A stretch of 64,000 nucleotides of DNA. Source: Streptomyces platensis (GTDB taxonomy: Bacteria; Actinomycetota; Actinomycetes; Streptomycetales; Streptomycetaceae). The notes under the pieces are model-generated. The model did not search any database and was not told the DNA's origin. It saw only the letters and a program-made list of their open reading frames with translations. The first letter of the stretch is position 1, and each line of letters starts with the position of its first letter. The translations under genes were made by a program, and so were the position numbers. Shown piece after piece: positions 53,690-62,208 of the stretch. The stretch covers positions 434,001-498,000 of the forward strand of contig NZ_CP023691.1 in assembly GCF_008704855.1 (NCBI RefSeq). The letters are read 5' to 3'.

Positions 53690-54804
53690 GACGACTCCCG
53701 CAGGCTCGTGGCCCCGCGCTGCAACTCGCCGGGTGCGGGCAATCGCACCTCGGTGGCCGCGACACCGAACAGGTCCTCAACAGTGTTCGCCGCAAGGTGG
53801 CACAGCAGGAACCGCTCCACCGGTGACAGCCCCAAGCGGGTCAACTGTAGATACGTGTAATTCAGGATCAGTCGGTACTGGTCGAACCATTCCTGGTCAA
53901 CCACTTCGCCAGCAGGCCGGCGATGGTTGTGGAACGCGCTCTTGCGTGCCATCTCGGCGATCAGCTCGTCGTCCTCGGAGAACCGGCCTGCCCAGGGCGG
54001 ATCCATGGACAGCTCGCCGGCGGTCATCAGCTCGGCCCCGCGCGGCAAAAAGGGAGCTGCCTGCTGCACCCAGCGGCACACCAGGCCTTTCGACTCCGTC
54101 GGTGACTCAACTGCCCGCATGACGTGACGTACACGTTCGGCGAGCTTCCCAGCATGCGCGGTGTAGTGCTGGTCCCATGCCTGACGTAACCCCTCGGCCT
54201 CCGGCCACCAAGACAGGAAGGCTTCCGCATGCGATCGGAAGGACACAAAACCGCGTTGCAGCCCGACGCCGGACAACGCATGTGCCGTGGCGATCATGGT
54301 GTCGAAGCACAGTCCGGCCAACGGGCTGCCACGACGGTGGGTGTGGTCAAGCATCTCGAAGGCGAGCGGCGTGGTGGAGTCATAGAAATCCGCGAGCAGC
54401 TCGGCGGCCTGCACACTGCCGAGAACGTGCAGCCGCTGGTCATGGTCGGCCTCATGGACGGAGTTGTCCGCGTACAACGGAGTGACCGGGCCCGGTTCAT
54501 GTTCGAGCTGCGCAAGGCGTGTGTGCTGGGTCTCCAGCGTGGCCGCGTCGATCACTGCGGTTGACGGATGCTCGGCCAAATATGGCGTGATCACCTCGTC
54601 CAGTGCAGGCAGCACGGTCGCCGCGAAGGCTTCGGGCTCAGCGTTCACATTGATACGAACGTGCGGGCCGCGCAACCAGTGCAAGAGGTAGTGCGCCCCG
54701 GACACCTCGGGCGTTATCCGCTGCAAGAAAGGGCGGACAGCATCCAGCAGTAGGCCGCTCTTGTCTCGGTCGTAGTAGTAGACGTGGAAGCTCCGCCACA
54801 TCAT
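53686..54804 (-). CDS. SpaB_C/TbtD-like protein, probable pyridine-forming [4+2] enzyme
   Basis: 372 residues from ATG 54804 (GGAGGGCGC upstream, overlapping the previous stop). It starts WRSFHVYYYDRDKSGLLLDA and continues HYLLHWLRGPHVRINV, the thiopeptide-type bacteriocin biosynthesis domain. A second SpaB_C-like protein next to a split dehydratase corresponds to the TbtD/TclM slot, whose members join two dehydroalanines into the central pyridine and expel the leader. Its length fits that group. The assignment rests on order and length, since the elimination enzyme at 54801-55748 has the same fold. Confidence 0.75.
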   Translation of the reverse strand: MMWRSFHVYYYDRDKSGLLLDAVRPFLQRITPEVSGAHYLLHWLRGPHVRINVNAEPEAFAATVLPALDEVITPYLAEHPSTAVIDAATLETQHTRLAQLEHEPGPVTPLYADNSVHEADHDQRLHVLGSVQAAELLADFYDSTTPLAFEMLDHTHRRGSPLAGLCFDTMIATAHALSGVGLQRGFVSFRSHAEAFLSWWPEAEGLRQAWDQHYTAHAGKLAERVRHVMRAVESPTESKGLVCRWVQQAAPFLPRGAELMTAGELSMDPPWAGRFSEDDELIAEMARKSAFHNHRRPAGEVVDQEWFDQYRLILNYTYLQLTRLGLSPVERFLLCHLAANTVEDLFGVAATEVRLPAPGELQRGATSLRESS

Positions 54805-55748
54805 GCGCCCTCCAATACGGCAGGATCGGTGATCGCACGGGCTGCCAGGTAACGCAGCGAGCCCTCGGCGTCGATGCGCACCCCGACGCGATTGGCGAAG
54901 AGGTGCGCACACAGGTCCGCCGCTGACTCCGCTGACGGCGCGCACGCGTCGGCGCCCAGCGCGTCCACCACACCCGAGACGGAAGACGCCCACCGCTTCA
55001 GACTGCTGTCGTCCGGCATGTGCGGCCATGCGCGCCCGACGTTGCGCATGGTGGCGGTGAGCGTCAGCAAGCGCTCGCGCCGGCGCAGAAACCGGGCGTC
55101 CGACGCCGCCACCGCATCCACTGCTCCGGGCGCGCGCCGTGCGGACACTTTGGCGAGCTGCCGTCCGGCGAGCTCGTGCACGTCCTGAGCGCTGAGGAAC
55201 CAAGCCAGCAACAGATGGCACAGAGCGGCCAGTTCACGCTGTTCGGGGCCGGTTGTGCCACGCAGCAGGTCCAATGCGAGCTCACTCGAGGTGCTGAAGT
55301 GCTCCTCCACGACTTCCAGCGTCGCGCCCTGACCGTAACGGTGATGCTCGGGAACATAAGGCAGGAAGTGCACGGAATTGTTGGCGTACATGCGCTCCGT
55401 GGGCCGGACGCCTTCCCACGCCCCGATCTCGCGGGCGGAGTGCAGGTACTCCTCCTGGCTGAGCACCTCCGGGGCCGGGCTGTGCGCGAAGTACGCGAAG
55501 GCCCGCTGCTCGATGAGGTCGCGCACTGCGGCGACAGCCTCCCGGCAGGAAGGCAGCACACGGAATCGGATATGCGGACCGCCGTCCCAGTACCGGAGGA
55601 AGAACCCGCGATCCGCCAACCGCCGCTCACGCAGTTCGTCGAGCAAGGGGTCCACCAGGTCGGTCAGCAAGCGATCCAGGTTGCCCTGAGAGAAGAGATG
55701 CGCGCTCACCCAGAAACGGTCGCCCCCCACGCGGCGTTCGTGGCGCAT
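54801..55748 (-). CDS. split LanB, glutamate-elimination (SpaB_C) subunit
   Basis: 315 residues: FWVSAHLFSQGNLDRLLTDL, FFLRYWDGGPHIRFRV, and SVHFLPYVPEHHRYGQGATL are marks of the C-terminal lantibiotic dehydratase domain as a separate protein (TbtC slot). It removes glutamate from glutamylated Ser to leave dehydroalanine. The start overlaps the stop of the dehydratase gene (TGATG), so the two subunits are made together. Confidence 0.83.
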   Translation of the reverse strand: MRHERRVGGDRFWVSAHLFSQGNLDRLLTDLVDPLLDELRERRLADRGFFLRYWDGGPHIRFRVLPSCREAVAAVRDLIEQRAFAYFAHSPAPEVLSQEEYLHSAREIGAWEGVRPTERMYANNSVHFLPYVPEHHRYGQGATLEVVEEHFSTSSELALDLLRGTTGPEQRELAALCHLLLAWFLSAQDVHELAGRQLAKVSARRAPGAVDAVAASDARFLRRRERLLTLTATMRNVGRAWPHMPDDSSLKRWASSVSGVVDALGADACAPSAESAADLCAHLFANRVGVRIDAEGSLRYLAARAITDPAVLEGA

Positions 55749-58381
55749 CAGGAGCCGTCCGCGGTCAGTTCGACGACGAACTCGGCGACTCTGGGCCCGT
55801 CACACTCGAACGGGGACGGATCGGAAGGGTCGGGCAGAGCCTCTTCGAAGCCGACTCTGCCGCTGAACTCCTTGGTCATGTTCCTGAAGACGGCCACCAT
55901 CGACAGGCTGGCGAAGTCGAGGAACATAGGCTTCCTGGACTTCACGAACACTCGGCTCACCCAGTCACCATCTGTCGCATACAAGCGGACGAAGCAGCGC
56001 CGGGGTATCTGATGAGCACGGAGCCATTCCGCCAAGCGCAGCAGATACGCACCGTCCGGTTCGCCGGCGCGTTCCTGCGGTACGCACGCGATCGGGGCCG
56101 ACCATTCGGCCCGCTGCACGACGGCCCTACCCACCTCGATACGGGGTTGGAAGGCGACGTCCGAGGACTCAACGGCCTCTCGGGGCTTGAGCAGCGAAAG
56201 GCTCGGGTGCAGCAGATAGGACTGCCCGAACGCCGCGAACAGCAAGCGGGCCGCAGGTGGCAGCAACGGATCAGCCATCATGCCCAGATGCGCGGGTTGC
56301 ACGCGCCGGCCCTTGGACCTCGACCACAGTTCGATCGTCGCGCCCGACGGCATGTGTCGCACGAGGAGATCGTTGAGTGGGATCCGCTCGTCGTCCGGGC
56401 GCGTACTGGTGGTGTATGGGTAGTCGAGCTCATACGGGGCGACGGCCCTCCGCAGGTTCACCGAAACCCCGAAGGTGCCGGACATCTCGGCAAGGAGCGG
56501 AGCGTGCACGTCGTCATCGGTGCGTGGCACGTCGTGGAGGCGCCCGCCGGCCTGGTCGAGCAAACGCGACCATCGAGCACGCCCCTTTCCCCATCCGCCG
56601 CTGATCGTGTTCACCACTGCCTTCAGTTCGCCGTTCACGGTGTACGGCTGGAGGTAGCAGGCGATCGATCCCGGGGTACGGACCCAGTCAGGCCACTGTG
56701 ATGACAACTCCGTCAAGACCGCGGGATCAGCGTGTAGGACGCCGTCTTCCTGGCGATCGGCCGTCAGCACGGTTTCCAGGGATTCGCGGCGCAGCCGGTG
56801 CAGCCGACTCAACGAGGGCACGGGGCTCCGCTCCAGCTCGTCAGCCGGGACCGGATTGCTGAGCTGGAGGAAGGGGCGCAAGGGGCGCAGCCAGCTGGGG
56901 CAGTTCGCATCGTCGCGAGCGAGGTCGGCCTGCACCGCCTCATGCAACGCGAGAAACGGAACGCTCGCTCCGGCACCGAAGCGGTGTCCTACATACGCGG
57001 TGTAGGCAACGCGGACCGGCAGCATGCGATCGTGCAGGGCAAGCCAGCGCCGCAACACGTCCAAGTCGTCGAGCACCGGCCGCCAGTGAGAAGACGAGCA
57101 GCTGATGTCGCCCCCGACGCGGACGGCATTCTCGTGAAAGGCGACCTTGCGCAGAACGTCGGCCTTGGGCCAGTCGAGCCCCAGTTCCTGCCCGATGTCG
57201 GCGACCAGCGAGGAGATCACACGCTGTTGCTCCCGATACGGTGCCACGGCTGTCGGCGATGGATCCTGCCGAAGTGTCGCGCGCAGGGACTCCAGTAAAG
57301 GGATGACTTTCCGACGCCGGTCCGAATCCGTGGTACCGAGGAACCTGATGAGGTCGTCCAGTGGCCTCTCCGACTGGTCCGGCACCGGCGATTCGTACTC
57401 CAGCACACCCATCCGGACGAGTTGCTCGCAAAAGCGGACCGCCGCCGACCGCTGCGGGGTACGCGCAGCCAGTGTGCTGTGCAGGTGCTCCACCGTGCAT
57501 CCGTCACCGACGATCCTCAGACACTCCCTGACTTCCCGGGAGGCACGAATGGCCACCAACGGCTCTGCCGGCCTTCGCCCGAGGAAGGTGTACCGGCCGT
57601 CGAGCTCGTTCAGGCTGGGGTTCGGCCGGATCCGCAACGCGTTGCTCGGCATGCCCTCAGCGAGTAGAGAATTGACGGTCTGCTCCAGGACCATCCGGTC
57701 CAGTTCGAGCACGCAGCGCAGCTCGTGCCTGCCCGATGAGGAGAAGAGCGGCCCTGTGCCGGCCGCCCAGGCCCCGGCGGCGGTTGCGGTGAAGGTGCTG
57801 TACGGGCTGGTCTTGGTGGCCGCTCGGGAAACGAACTTCGTCAACCCGATGGCCGTGCGCCGCCGCAGCTTCGATTGGCCGGCAAGTTCAAGGCGCAGCA
57901 GCTCGTCCAGCAGGGCGGGGCTGGCCTGAGACAGGGCATGCCGGAACACCGGGTCAGTAGCTGCTTTGAGGAGGCTTCTCGTTTCCTCGTGCGTTTCCTG
58001 CTCCGCGGTCACAAAGAGTTCGGCCAGGGCCGATTCGCGTCTCCGCATGCGAATCAGCCATTGTTCGACTTGTGCCGCCACTTCCCCCGGGAGGGCCCTC
58101 GCGACGCTCGGACCCCATTCACCTTTGGCCGGAAATCTTCGCCGATGGACACAGCGCCGCAATGCCACCAGGCGGGGTTTGAATGCAGAGTCGACGAGCC
58201 CGCCGATCACTGAATACAGTGCGTCCTTCAGGCTTTCGGCGTCGATATTCAATGCATCGTCCAGCGCCTGAATCTCTTCGACCAGTCCCCAGGAACGGCA
58301 CCGCGTCAATTCATCCAACACCGAGGCCGGGAGTCCGCAGAAGCGCACGAAAAAGGATTCCCTGACGGAGTACGAAGTCAC
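55748..58381 (-). CDS. split LanB, tRNA-dependent Ser/Thr glutamylation subunit
   Basis: 877 residues from GTG 58381 (AAGG upstream). Its sequence fits the N-terminal lantibiotic dehydratase domain as in TbtB: RESFFVRFCGLPASVLDEL at the start, KTSPYSTFTATAAGAW mid-protein (the conserved SPxSxF element), then VNLRRAVAPYELDYP and RVFVKSRKPMFLDFASL. It transfers glutamate from Glu-tRNA to core Ser. Codon 362 (57296-57298) is TTA, so the modification operon may depend on bldA. It follows the precursor gene by 129 bp with a hairpin between. Confidence 0.87.
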   Translation of the reverse strand: MTSYSVRESFFVRFCGLPASVLDELTRCRSWGLVEEIQALDDALNIDAESLKDALYSVIGGLVDSAFKPRLVALRRCVHRRRFPAKGEWGPSVARALPGEVAAQVEQWLIRMRRRESALAELFVTAEQETHEETRSLLKAATDPVFRHALSQASPALLDELLRLELAGQSKLRRRTAIGLTKFVSRAATKTSPYSTFTATAAGAWAAGTGPLFSSSGRHELRCVLELDRMVLEQTVNSLLAEGMPSNALRIRPNPSLNELDGRYTFLGRRPAEPLVAIRASREVRECLRIVGDGCTVEHLHSTLAARTPQRSAAVRFCEQLVRMGVLEYESPVPDQSERPLDDLIRFLGTTDSDRRRKVIPLLESLRATLRQDPSPTAVAPYREQQRVISSLVADIGQELGLDWPKADVLRKVAFHENAVRVGGDISCSSSHWRPVLDDLDVLRRWLALHDRMLPVRVAYTAYVGHRFGAGASVPFLALHEAVQADLARDDANCPSWLRPLRPFLQLSNPVPADELERSPVPSLSRLHRLRRESLETVLTADRQEDGVLHADPAVLTELSSQWPDWVRTPGSIACYLQPYTVNGELKAVVNTISGGWGKGRARWSRLLDQAGGRLHDVPRTDDDVHAPLLAEMSGTFGVSVNLRRAVAPYELDYPYTTSTRPDDERIPLNDLLVRHMPSGATIELWSRSKGRRVQPAHLGMMADPLLPPAARLLFAAFGQSYLLHPSLSLLKPREAVESSDVAFQPRIEVGRAVVQRAEWSAPIACVPQERAGEPDGAYLLRLAEWLRAHQIPRRCFVRLYATDGDWVSRVFVKSRKPMFLDFASLSMVAVFRNMTKEFSGRVGFEEALPDPSDPSPFECDGPRVAEFVVELTADGS

Positions 58382-58470
58382 GCATCATCCTTGCCTGAAG
58401 CCCACTCATGCCCAGAATCTTCATACCGGGCACGTCCTACTCCGCTGACCTACCACGCAATGTCGCCAGC

Positions 58471-58501
58471 GGGCGCCAGGGCAGCGATGCTCCTGACGCC
58501 C
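58471..58501 (-). terminator. hairpin between precursor and dehydratase genes
   Basis: Arms 58471-58480 and 58492-58501 pair over 10 bp with one wobble and an 11-nt loop; no T-run follows. A leaky terminator or processing stem here would let the precursor mRNA exceed that of the enzymes, as in many RiPP operons. Confidence 0.5.
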
Positions 58502-58510
58502 GCCCGTTGG

Positions 58511-58675
58511 TTACGGCAGCGACGAACAGGAGCTTCCGCAGCTCGGCGACGAAGTACCGTTCTCCACCAGCCCGTGGCCGCTGGTCAACGACTCCACCGT
58601 GAGCCCACGGTCAGCCAGCTCGAATACATCCGAGGGGATGTCCGCAAGGTCGAAATCGAAATCGGTGTCTTCCAT
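58511..58675 (-). CDS. thiopeptide precursor peptide
   Basis: 54 residues from ATG 58675 with GGAAGGAG 7-8 nt upstream. The acidic leader begins MEDTDFDFDLADIPSDVFEL and continues LADRGLTVESLTSGHGLVENGT; FELAD and VESLTxGHG closely resemble thiomuracin-type leaders as I remember them. The predicted core is SSPSCGSSCSSLP (residues 42-54). Ser1 and Ser10, with Cys9 just before Ser10, have the spacing used to build the pyridine of 26-membered thiopeptides. Cys5 and Cys9 would give thiazoles, and the remaining Ser can become dehydroalanine or oxazole. The low Cys count and the Leu-Pro end are unusual. It is the first gene of the enzyme operon and is too short for common gene callers. Confidence 0.85.
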   Translation of the reverse strand: MEDTDFDFDLADIPSDVFELADRGLTVESLTSGHGLVENGTSSPSCGSSCSSLP

Positions 58676-58702
58676 CTACGACTCCTTCCGCAACAGGATT
58701 AG

Positions 58703-58727
58703 TTCTCCGTCAGGTAATGACGGAGAA
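58703..58727 (-). promoter_or_regulatory. perfect 10-bp inverted repeat in precursor 5' leader
   Basis: TTCTCCGTCA (58703-58712) and TGACGGAGAA (58718-58727) are perfect complements around a 5-nt spacer. It lies between the promoter and the ribosome site, 27 bp before the start codon. It may be an operator palindrome or an RNA stem controlling precursor expression. Confidence 0.6.
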
Positions 58728-58748
58728 ACTGGCAAGGAGCGTCGTCAG

Positions 58749-58777
58749 GTTATGCCGCCCCCATGTGTCACAGTCAA
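58749..58777 (-). promoter_or_regulatory. promoter of the thiopeptide precursor operon
   Basis: On the minus strand, TTGACT (58777-58772) and CATAAC (58754-58749) are separated by exactly 17 bp, a good housekeeping-sigma promoter. The predicted start near 58742 gives a leader of about 65 nt containing the 10-bp inverted repeat. Confidence 0.65.
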
Positions 58778-59389
58778 TGACGCTAACAGCAGCCGTTGAC
58801 AAGTGCCACCGTCCCAAGAATGTGATGGGACGAGTTCCGGCCAAGGCGAGAGGGACGGGTCATTTGCGGAACAATTGATTCCGATATTACCCGGCAGACG
58901 GGCACTGATCACCCGCCGTCGTCGAGGGCCACACCTTGCCCATGACGCCGGTTTCTGCTGAGCAACGCGACTGTCGGTGTCCTGGTGGATCAGCGCACGG
59001 CATCAGATGCACTGCATTCGCTGCGCGAACTCCCTCTCGGCTCTTCATTCGTCCCTCGGATGCCGAGCTGCATCGCAAGGCAGAGGGACGTCCGGATACC
59101 GGGCCTATCCGGATGTTCCGACAACACGTCGTGGGGCCACCTCCCAGCGTTAGCTGGAGGAGTGCCGCAGCTGTCGTCGTGCGCCCGCCGGGGATTGTGG
59201 GACAGCCCTTAGGCCTGGGTGCGTACCTGTGCGTCTCCTCTGACCGTTCGGCCTCCACTCCCGGCCGGCGTCTACCGTCAGCTCGAAGACGCCAAAGACA
59301 CCCAGGCGCGCCTGCGGTCACTTGATCGAACGTGGAGAGGCCCGGGTGGCGTGACCCGTCTCCTGGCGGAGATCCCGCCGTGGTGTCCC
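58778..59389. other. intergenic region upstream of the thiopeptide operon
   Basis: About 610 bp between the precursor promoter and the convergently placed end of the oxidase gene. Open frames on both strands lack coding bias and ribosome sites. No RNA gene, repeat or transposon end was recognised. It may mark the cluster boundary. Confidence 0.4.
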
Positions 59390-59995
59390 CTACCGGTCGT
59401 GGGTTGCGGTCCGCGGAAGTGGTGGCAGCGGCAGGGGAAGGCCCGGCAGGCCGTCGATGCTGGTCGCGATGTGGTCCTTCTTCTGGAAGTACGCATCGAG
59501 TGACTCATCGGTCTCGCGCGCGAAGCGCGACGCGTGCAGGGGGCGGTCTGCGTCGTAGGCCATGAACGGGACGGCGTACCCGCAGGTGTCGCGAATGCTC
59601 TCGGCCGCCACGACGATGATCGCCCGCAGGCCGTGCGTGGTCGGGTCGATATCCGGGAAGTGCTGCATCAGCTCGTTCCAACGGGCGTCGTCGCGGAAGA
59701 CCGGCTCTCCGCGACCGTGTACGCGCACGATGTTGGGTGGACCGTCGAAGGCACACCACATCAGGGTGATGCGGCCGTTCTCGCGCAGATGCGCGATCGT
59801 CTCGGCGTTGCTGCCGGCGAAATCGAGGTAGGCCACGGTGAGTTCGTCGATCACGGCGAAGGAGCCGTTCAGACCCTTGGGCGAAAGGTTGATGGTGCCG
59901 TCGCCGTCCAGCGGCGCCGTCGCGGTGAAAAAGATGTGCTGTGCCTCGATAAAGGCACGCAGCCTGCCGTCTATTCGCTCGTGGCTCTTCCCCAT
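59390..59995 (-). CDS. pyridoxamine 5'-phosphate oxidase-family protein
   Basis: 201 residues with the split beta-barrel flavin fold: FFTATAPLDGDGTINLSPKG, VAYLDFAGSNAETIAHLREN, RITLMWCAFDGPPNIVRVHG, and a C-terminal DAYFQKKDHIATSIDGLPGL. The family binds FMN or F420; the substrate is unknown. ATG start. It sits just beyond the thiopeptide cluster, and no functional tie is evident. Confidence 0.8.
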   Translation of the reverse strand: MGKSHERIDGRLRAFIEAQHIFFTATAPLDGDGTINLSPKGLNGSFAVIDELTVAYLDFAGSNAETIAHLRENGRITLMWCAFDGPPNIVRVHGRGEPVFRDDARWNELMQHFPDIDPTTHGLRAIIVVAAESIRDTCGYAVPFMAYDADRPLHASRFARETDESLDAYFQKKDHIATSIDGLPGLPLPLPPLPRTATHDR

Positions 59996-60236
59996 TGCTC
60001 GATTATGAGGTGTGGCCCTCCCCTGCGGGAGGGGGGGTAGGGATCAGGCGGCAGGGGAATCAACCACCACCAGCGCAGTCGTCACCAGCACGCCACCAGG
60101 ACGCGGCCCGGGATGGGCGGCAAGTGAGGTGCACAGGCCAGCAGTTCTCCGGCGGCGGGTGTGTCCGGGTATCGGTCCGGTGGATTCACCGGTCAGGCCA
60201 TTTCGGCTTCCGGGCAGGTAACCACGCCCTTACAAT

Positions 60237-61316
60237 GTGCCGTCGATAGGGCGCAGTGTCGGATCTCGGGGCGGGGCTGAAGATTTGGCGACGCAGGTTG
60301 CACCTGGCATGGTCGTCGCCGAGCGGTACGAGCTGGTCGGGCGTCTGGGCCGCGGGGGCATGGGCGAGGTGTGGCAGGCCCGGGACCTGAGCCTGAATGT
60401 CGATGTGGCCGTCAAGTCCATCCGGATGCACCCCCAGGACACCACCGAGCCGCACCGGTCCGCCCTCGCGTACGCCCGCAAGGAGGCGCAGCACGCCGCC
60501 GCGCTGCGCGACCATCCGAACATCGTGGCCGTCCACGACGTGGTCGAGCACGAGGGACTGCCGTGGACGGTGATGCGTCTCGTACGCGGGCAGTCGGTTG
60601 CGGAGCTGCTGGAGGACGAACCCGACGGGCTTCCCGTTGAGCTGATCGACCGCATTGCCCGGGGTGTCCTCGCCGCGCTCGCCGCGGCGCACGGAGTCGG
60701 GATCACTCACCGGGACATCAAGCCGCCGAACGTCATGGTCACGGACGGCGGCGACGTTCTCGTCACCGATTTCGGTATCGCCAGGCACAACGCCGACACC
60801 AAGATCACCATGACCGGGGCCGTCGTCGGCACGGCCGCGTACGTCGCCCCCGAGCGTTTGAAGGGCGTGGAGAGTCCGGCCGGGGACCTCTGGTCACTGG
60901 GTGTGACGCTCTATCAAATGACTACCGGTGTCTCGCCGTTCGACCGGGGATCGGTGCTGTCCACGATCCATGCCGTCAGCCACGACCAGCCCGATGAGCC
61001 GGTCGGTGCCGGCCATCTGACAGCGGTCATCATGGCGCTGCTGGACAAAGACCCCAAGACCCGGCCCGGCATCGACGCCGTGCTGCACATGCTGAACGGG
61101 ACGGAGCCGGCGGCGGCGCCCAAAGCGCCGTACTCCGACCCCCACGCCACTCGCCGTGCACTCATTCACCCCTGCCCGAAGCACACCGCCCCACCAAGCC
61201 GGTCCAACGCGATAAGAACTCCCCCAGTACGCATACCAGTTAGGCGCACCCGTGACACAGCAACCTGCCACCACCCCCTACCACAGCGGCATGTTGAGCA
61301 ACGACTCCCCTCGTGA
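60237..61316 (+). CDS. soluble Ser/Thr protein kinase (PknB-like catalytic domain)
   Basis: 359 residues. The kinase domain (about 31-290) has the glycine loop GRLGRGGMGEVW (35-46), Lys60, catalytic HRDIKPPN with Asp160, DFG at 178-180 and the APE element. The C-terminal about 65 residues are Pro/Arg-rich with no membrane helix or PASTA domain. They overlap the methyltransferase start by 65 bp, so the tail may be a readthrough product of an old frameshift. The GTG start at 60237 has no good ribosome site; an internal start before VAPGMVVAERYEL is possible. Confidence 0.82.
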   Translation: MPSIGRSVGSRGGAEDLATQVAPGMVVAERYELVGRLGRGGMGEVWQARDLSLNVDVAVKSIRMHPQDTTEPHRSALAYARKEAQHAAALRDHPNIVAVHDVVEHEGLPWTVMRLVRGQSVAELLEDEPDGLPVELIDRIARGVLAALAAAHGVGITHRDIKPPNVMVTDGGDVLVTDFGIARHNADTKITMTGAVVGTAAYVAPERLKGVESPAGDLWSLGVTLYQMTTGVSPFDRGSVLSTIHAVSHDQPDEPVGAGHLTAVIMALLDKDPKTRPGIDAVLHMLNGTEPAAAPKAPYSDPHATRRALIHPCPKHTAPPSRSNAIRTPPVRIPVRRTRDTATCHHPLPQRHVEQRLPS

Positions 61317-62046
61317 GAGTGACCGCTTGAAGTCCATCCAACGCAACGTCGACGCATTCACCACCGGGATCCTCGACGGCCTCCCCATCAAAACCTCCTG
61401 GAATTGCCTGGAACTGGGTGCAGGCGCCGGATCCATCGCCTATTGGCTCGCCGAACGCTGCCCGGACGGACGCGTCGTCGCAGTTGATCTCGATACCCGC
61501 CACCTCGAAGCGGGCCGGGCCGCGAATCTGGAGATCGAGGAAGCCGACATCACGCGCGAGGACTACGTGCCCGGCAGCTTCGACCTCATCCACGCCCGCT
61601 ACTTGTTCTGCCACCTCCCGGAACGCGACGAGATAGTCGCACGGGCCACCCGCTGGCTCTCCCCCGGCGGCTGGCTCATCATCGAAGAGCCCTTTCACCT
61701 GCCGGCCAGCACTTCCCCCTTCCCCGTGATCCAGCGCATTCTGGACGCCTACCAGCGCATGTACCACGCTCACGGCGCCGACTTGACCTGGGTCCGCGGC
61801 CTGCCGGCCCTCCTGGCTCGCCATTCATTGACCGAAGTGGACTTCGCCGGAAACCCCGGCTGCATGGGCGGACTTGGCAAGGACCGCTGGCTCCCACTCA
61901 TCACCCAAGCGGCCCCCGGCCTCCTCGCCGACGGTCTGATCACGGAAGCCGACCTGGCAGAGTTCGCCACCCTTCTCAAGGACCCCGCTTTCCTCGACAT
62001 CCCCCAGATCACCATTTCCGCATGGGGCCGTCGTCCCGCGGAATGA
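61252..62046 (+). CDS. class I SAM-dependent methyltransferase
   Basis: 264 residues from GTG 61252. Motif I is LELGAGAGSIAYWL (53-66), the acidic ribose contact is VVAVDLDTRH, and motif IV is SFDLIHARYLFCHLPER, followed by LSPGGWLIIEEPF. The substrate is not evident; small-molecule methylation is typical for this type. The start lies inside the kinase frame. A hairpin at 62059-62099 closes the transcript. Confidence 0.82.
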   Translation: MTQQPATTPYHSGMLSNDSPRESDRLKSIQRNVDAFTTGILDGLPIKTSWNCLELGAGAGSIAYWLAERCPDGRVVAVDLDTRHLEAGRAANLEIEEADITREDYVPGSFDLIHARYLFCHLPERDEIVARATRWLSPGGWLIIEEPFHLPASTSPFPVIQRILDAYQRMYHAHGADLTWVRGLPALLARHSLTEVDFAGNPGCMGGLGKDRWLPLITQAAPGLLADGLITEADLAEFATLLKDPAFLDIPQITISAWGRRPAE

Positions 62047-62058
62047 CCACCACGGCGG

Positions 62059-62099
62059 CAGGGCGGCCCGTGCCTCTGATCAGGAGGCCGACCGCCCTG
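62059..62099 (+). terminator. terminator after methyltransferase gene
   Basis: CAGGGCGG (62059-62066) pairs with CCGCCCTG (62092-62099). An inner GCCTC/GAGGC stem continues the hairpin. It starts 13 bp after the stop codon. Confidence 0.6.
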
Positions 62100-62208
62100 G
62101 ACGGCCCTCAGCCGCACGTACGGCCGCCGAACCGTCTCGGCTAGGACGTACTCCGCTAGCTGTACTGACCGGAGACGTTGGTTGAAAGCACGGCGCTCCG
62201 ATCAGCAG

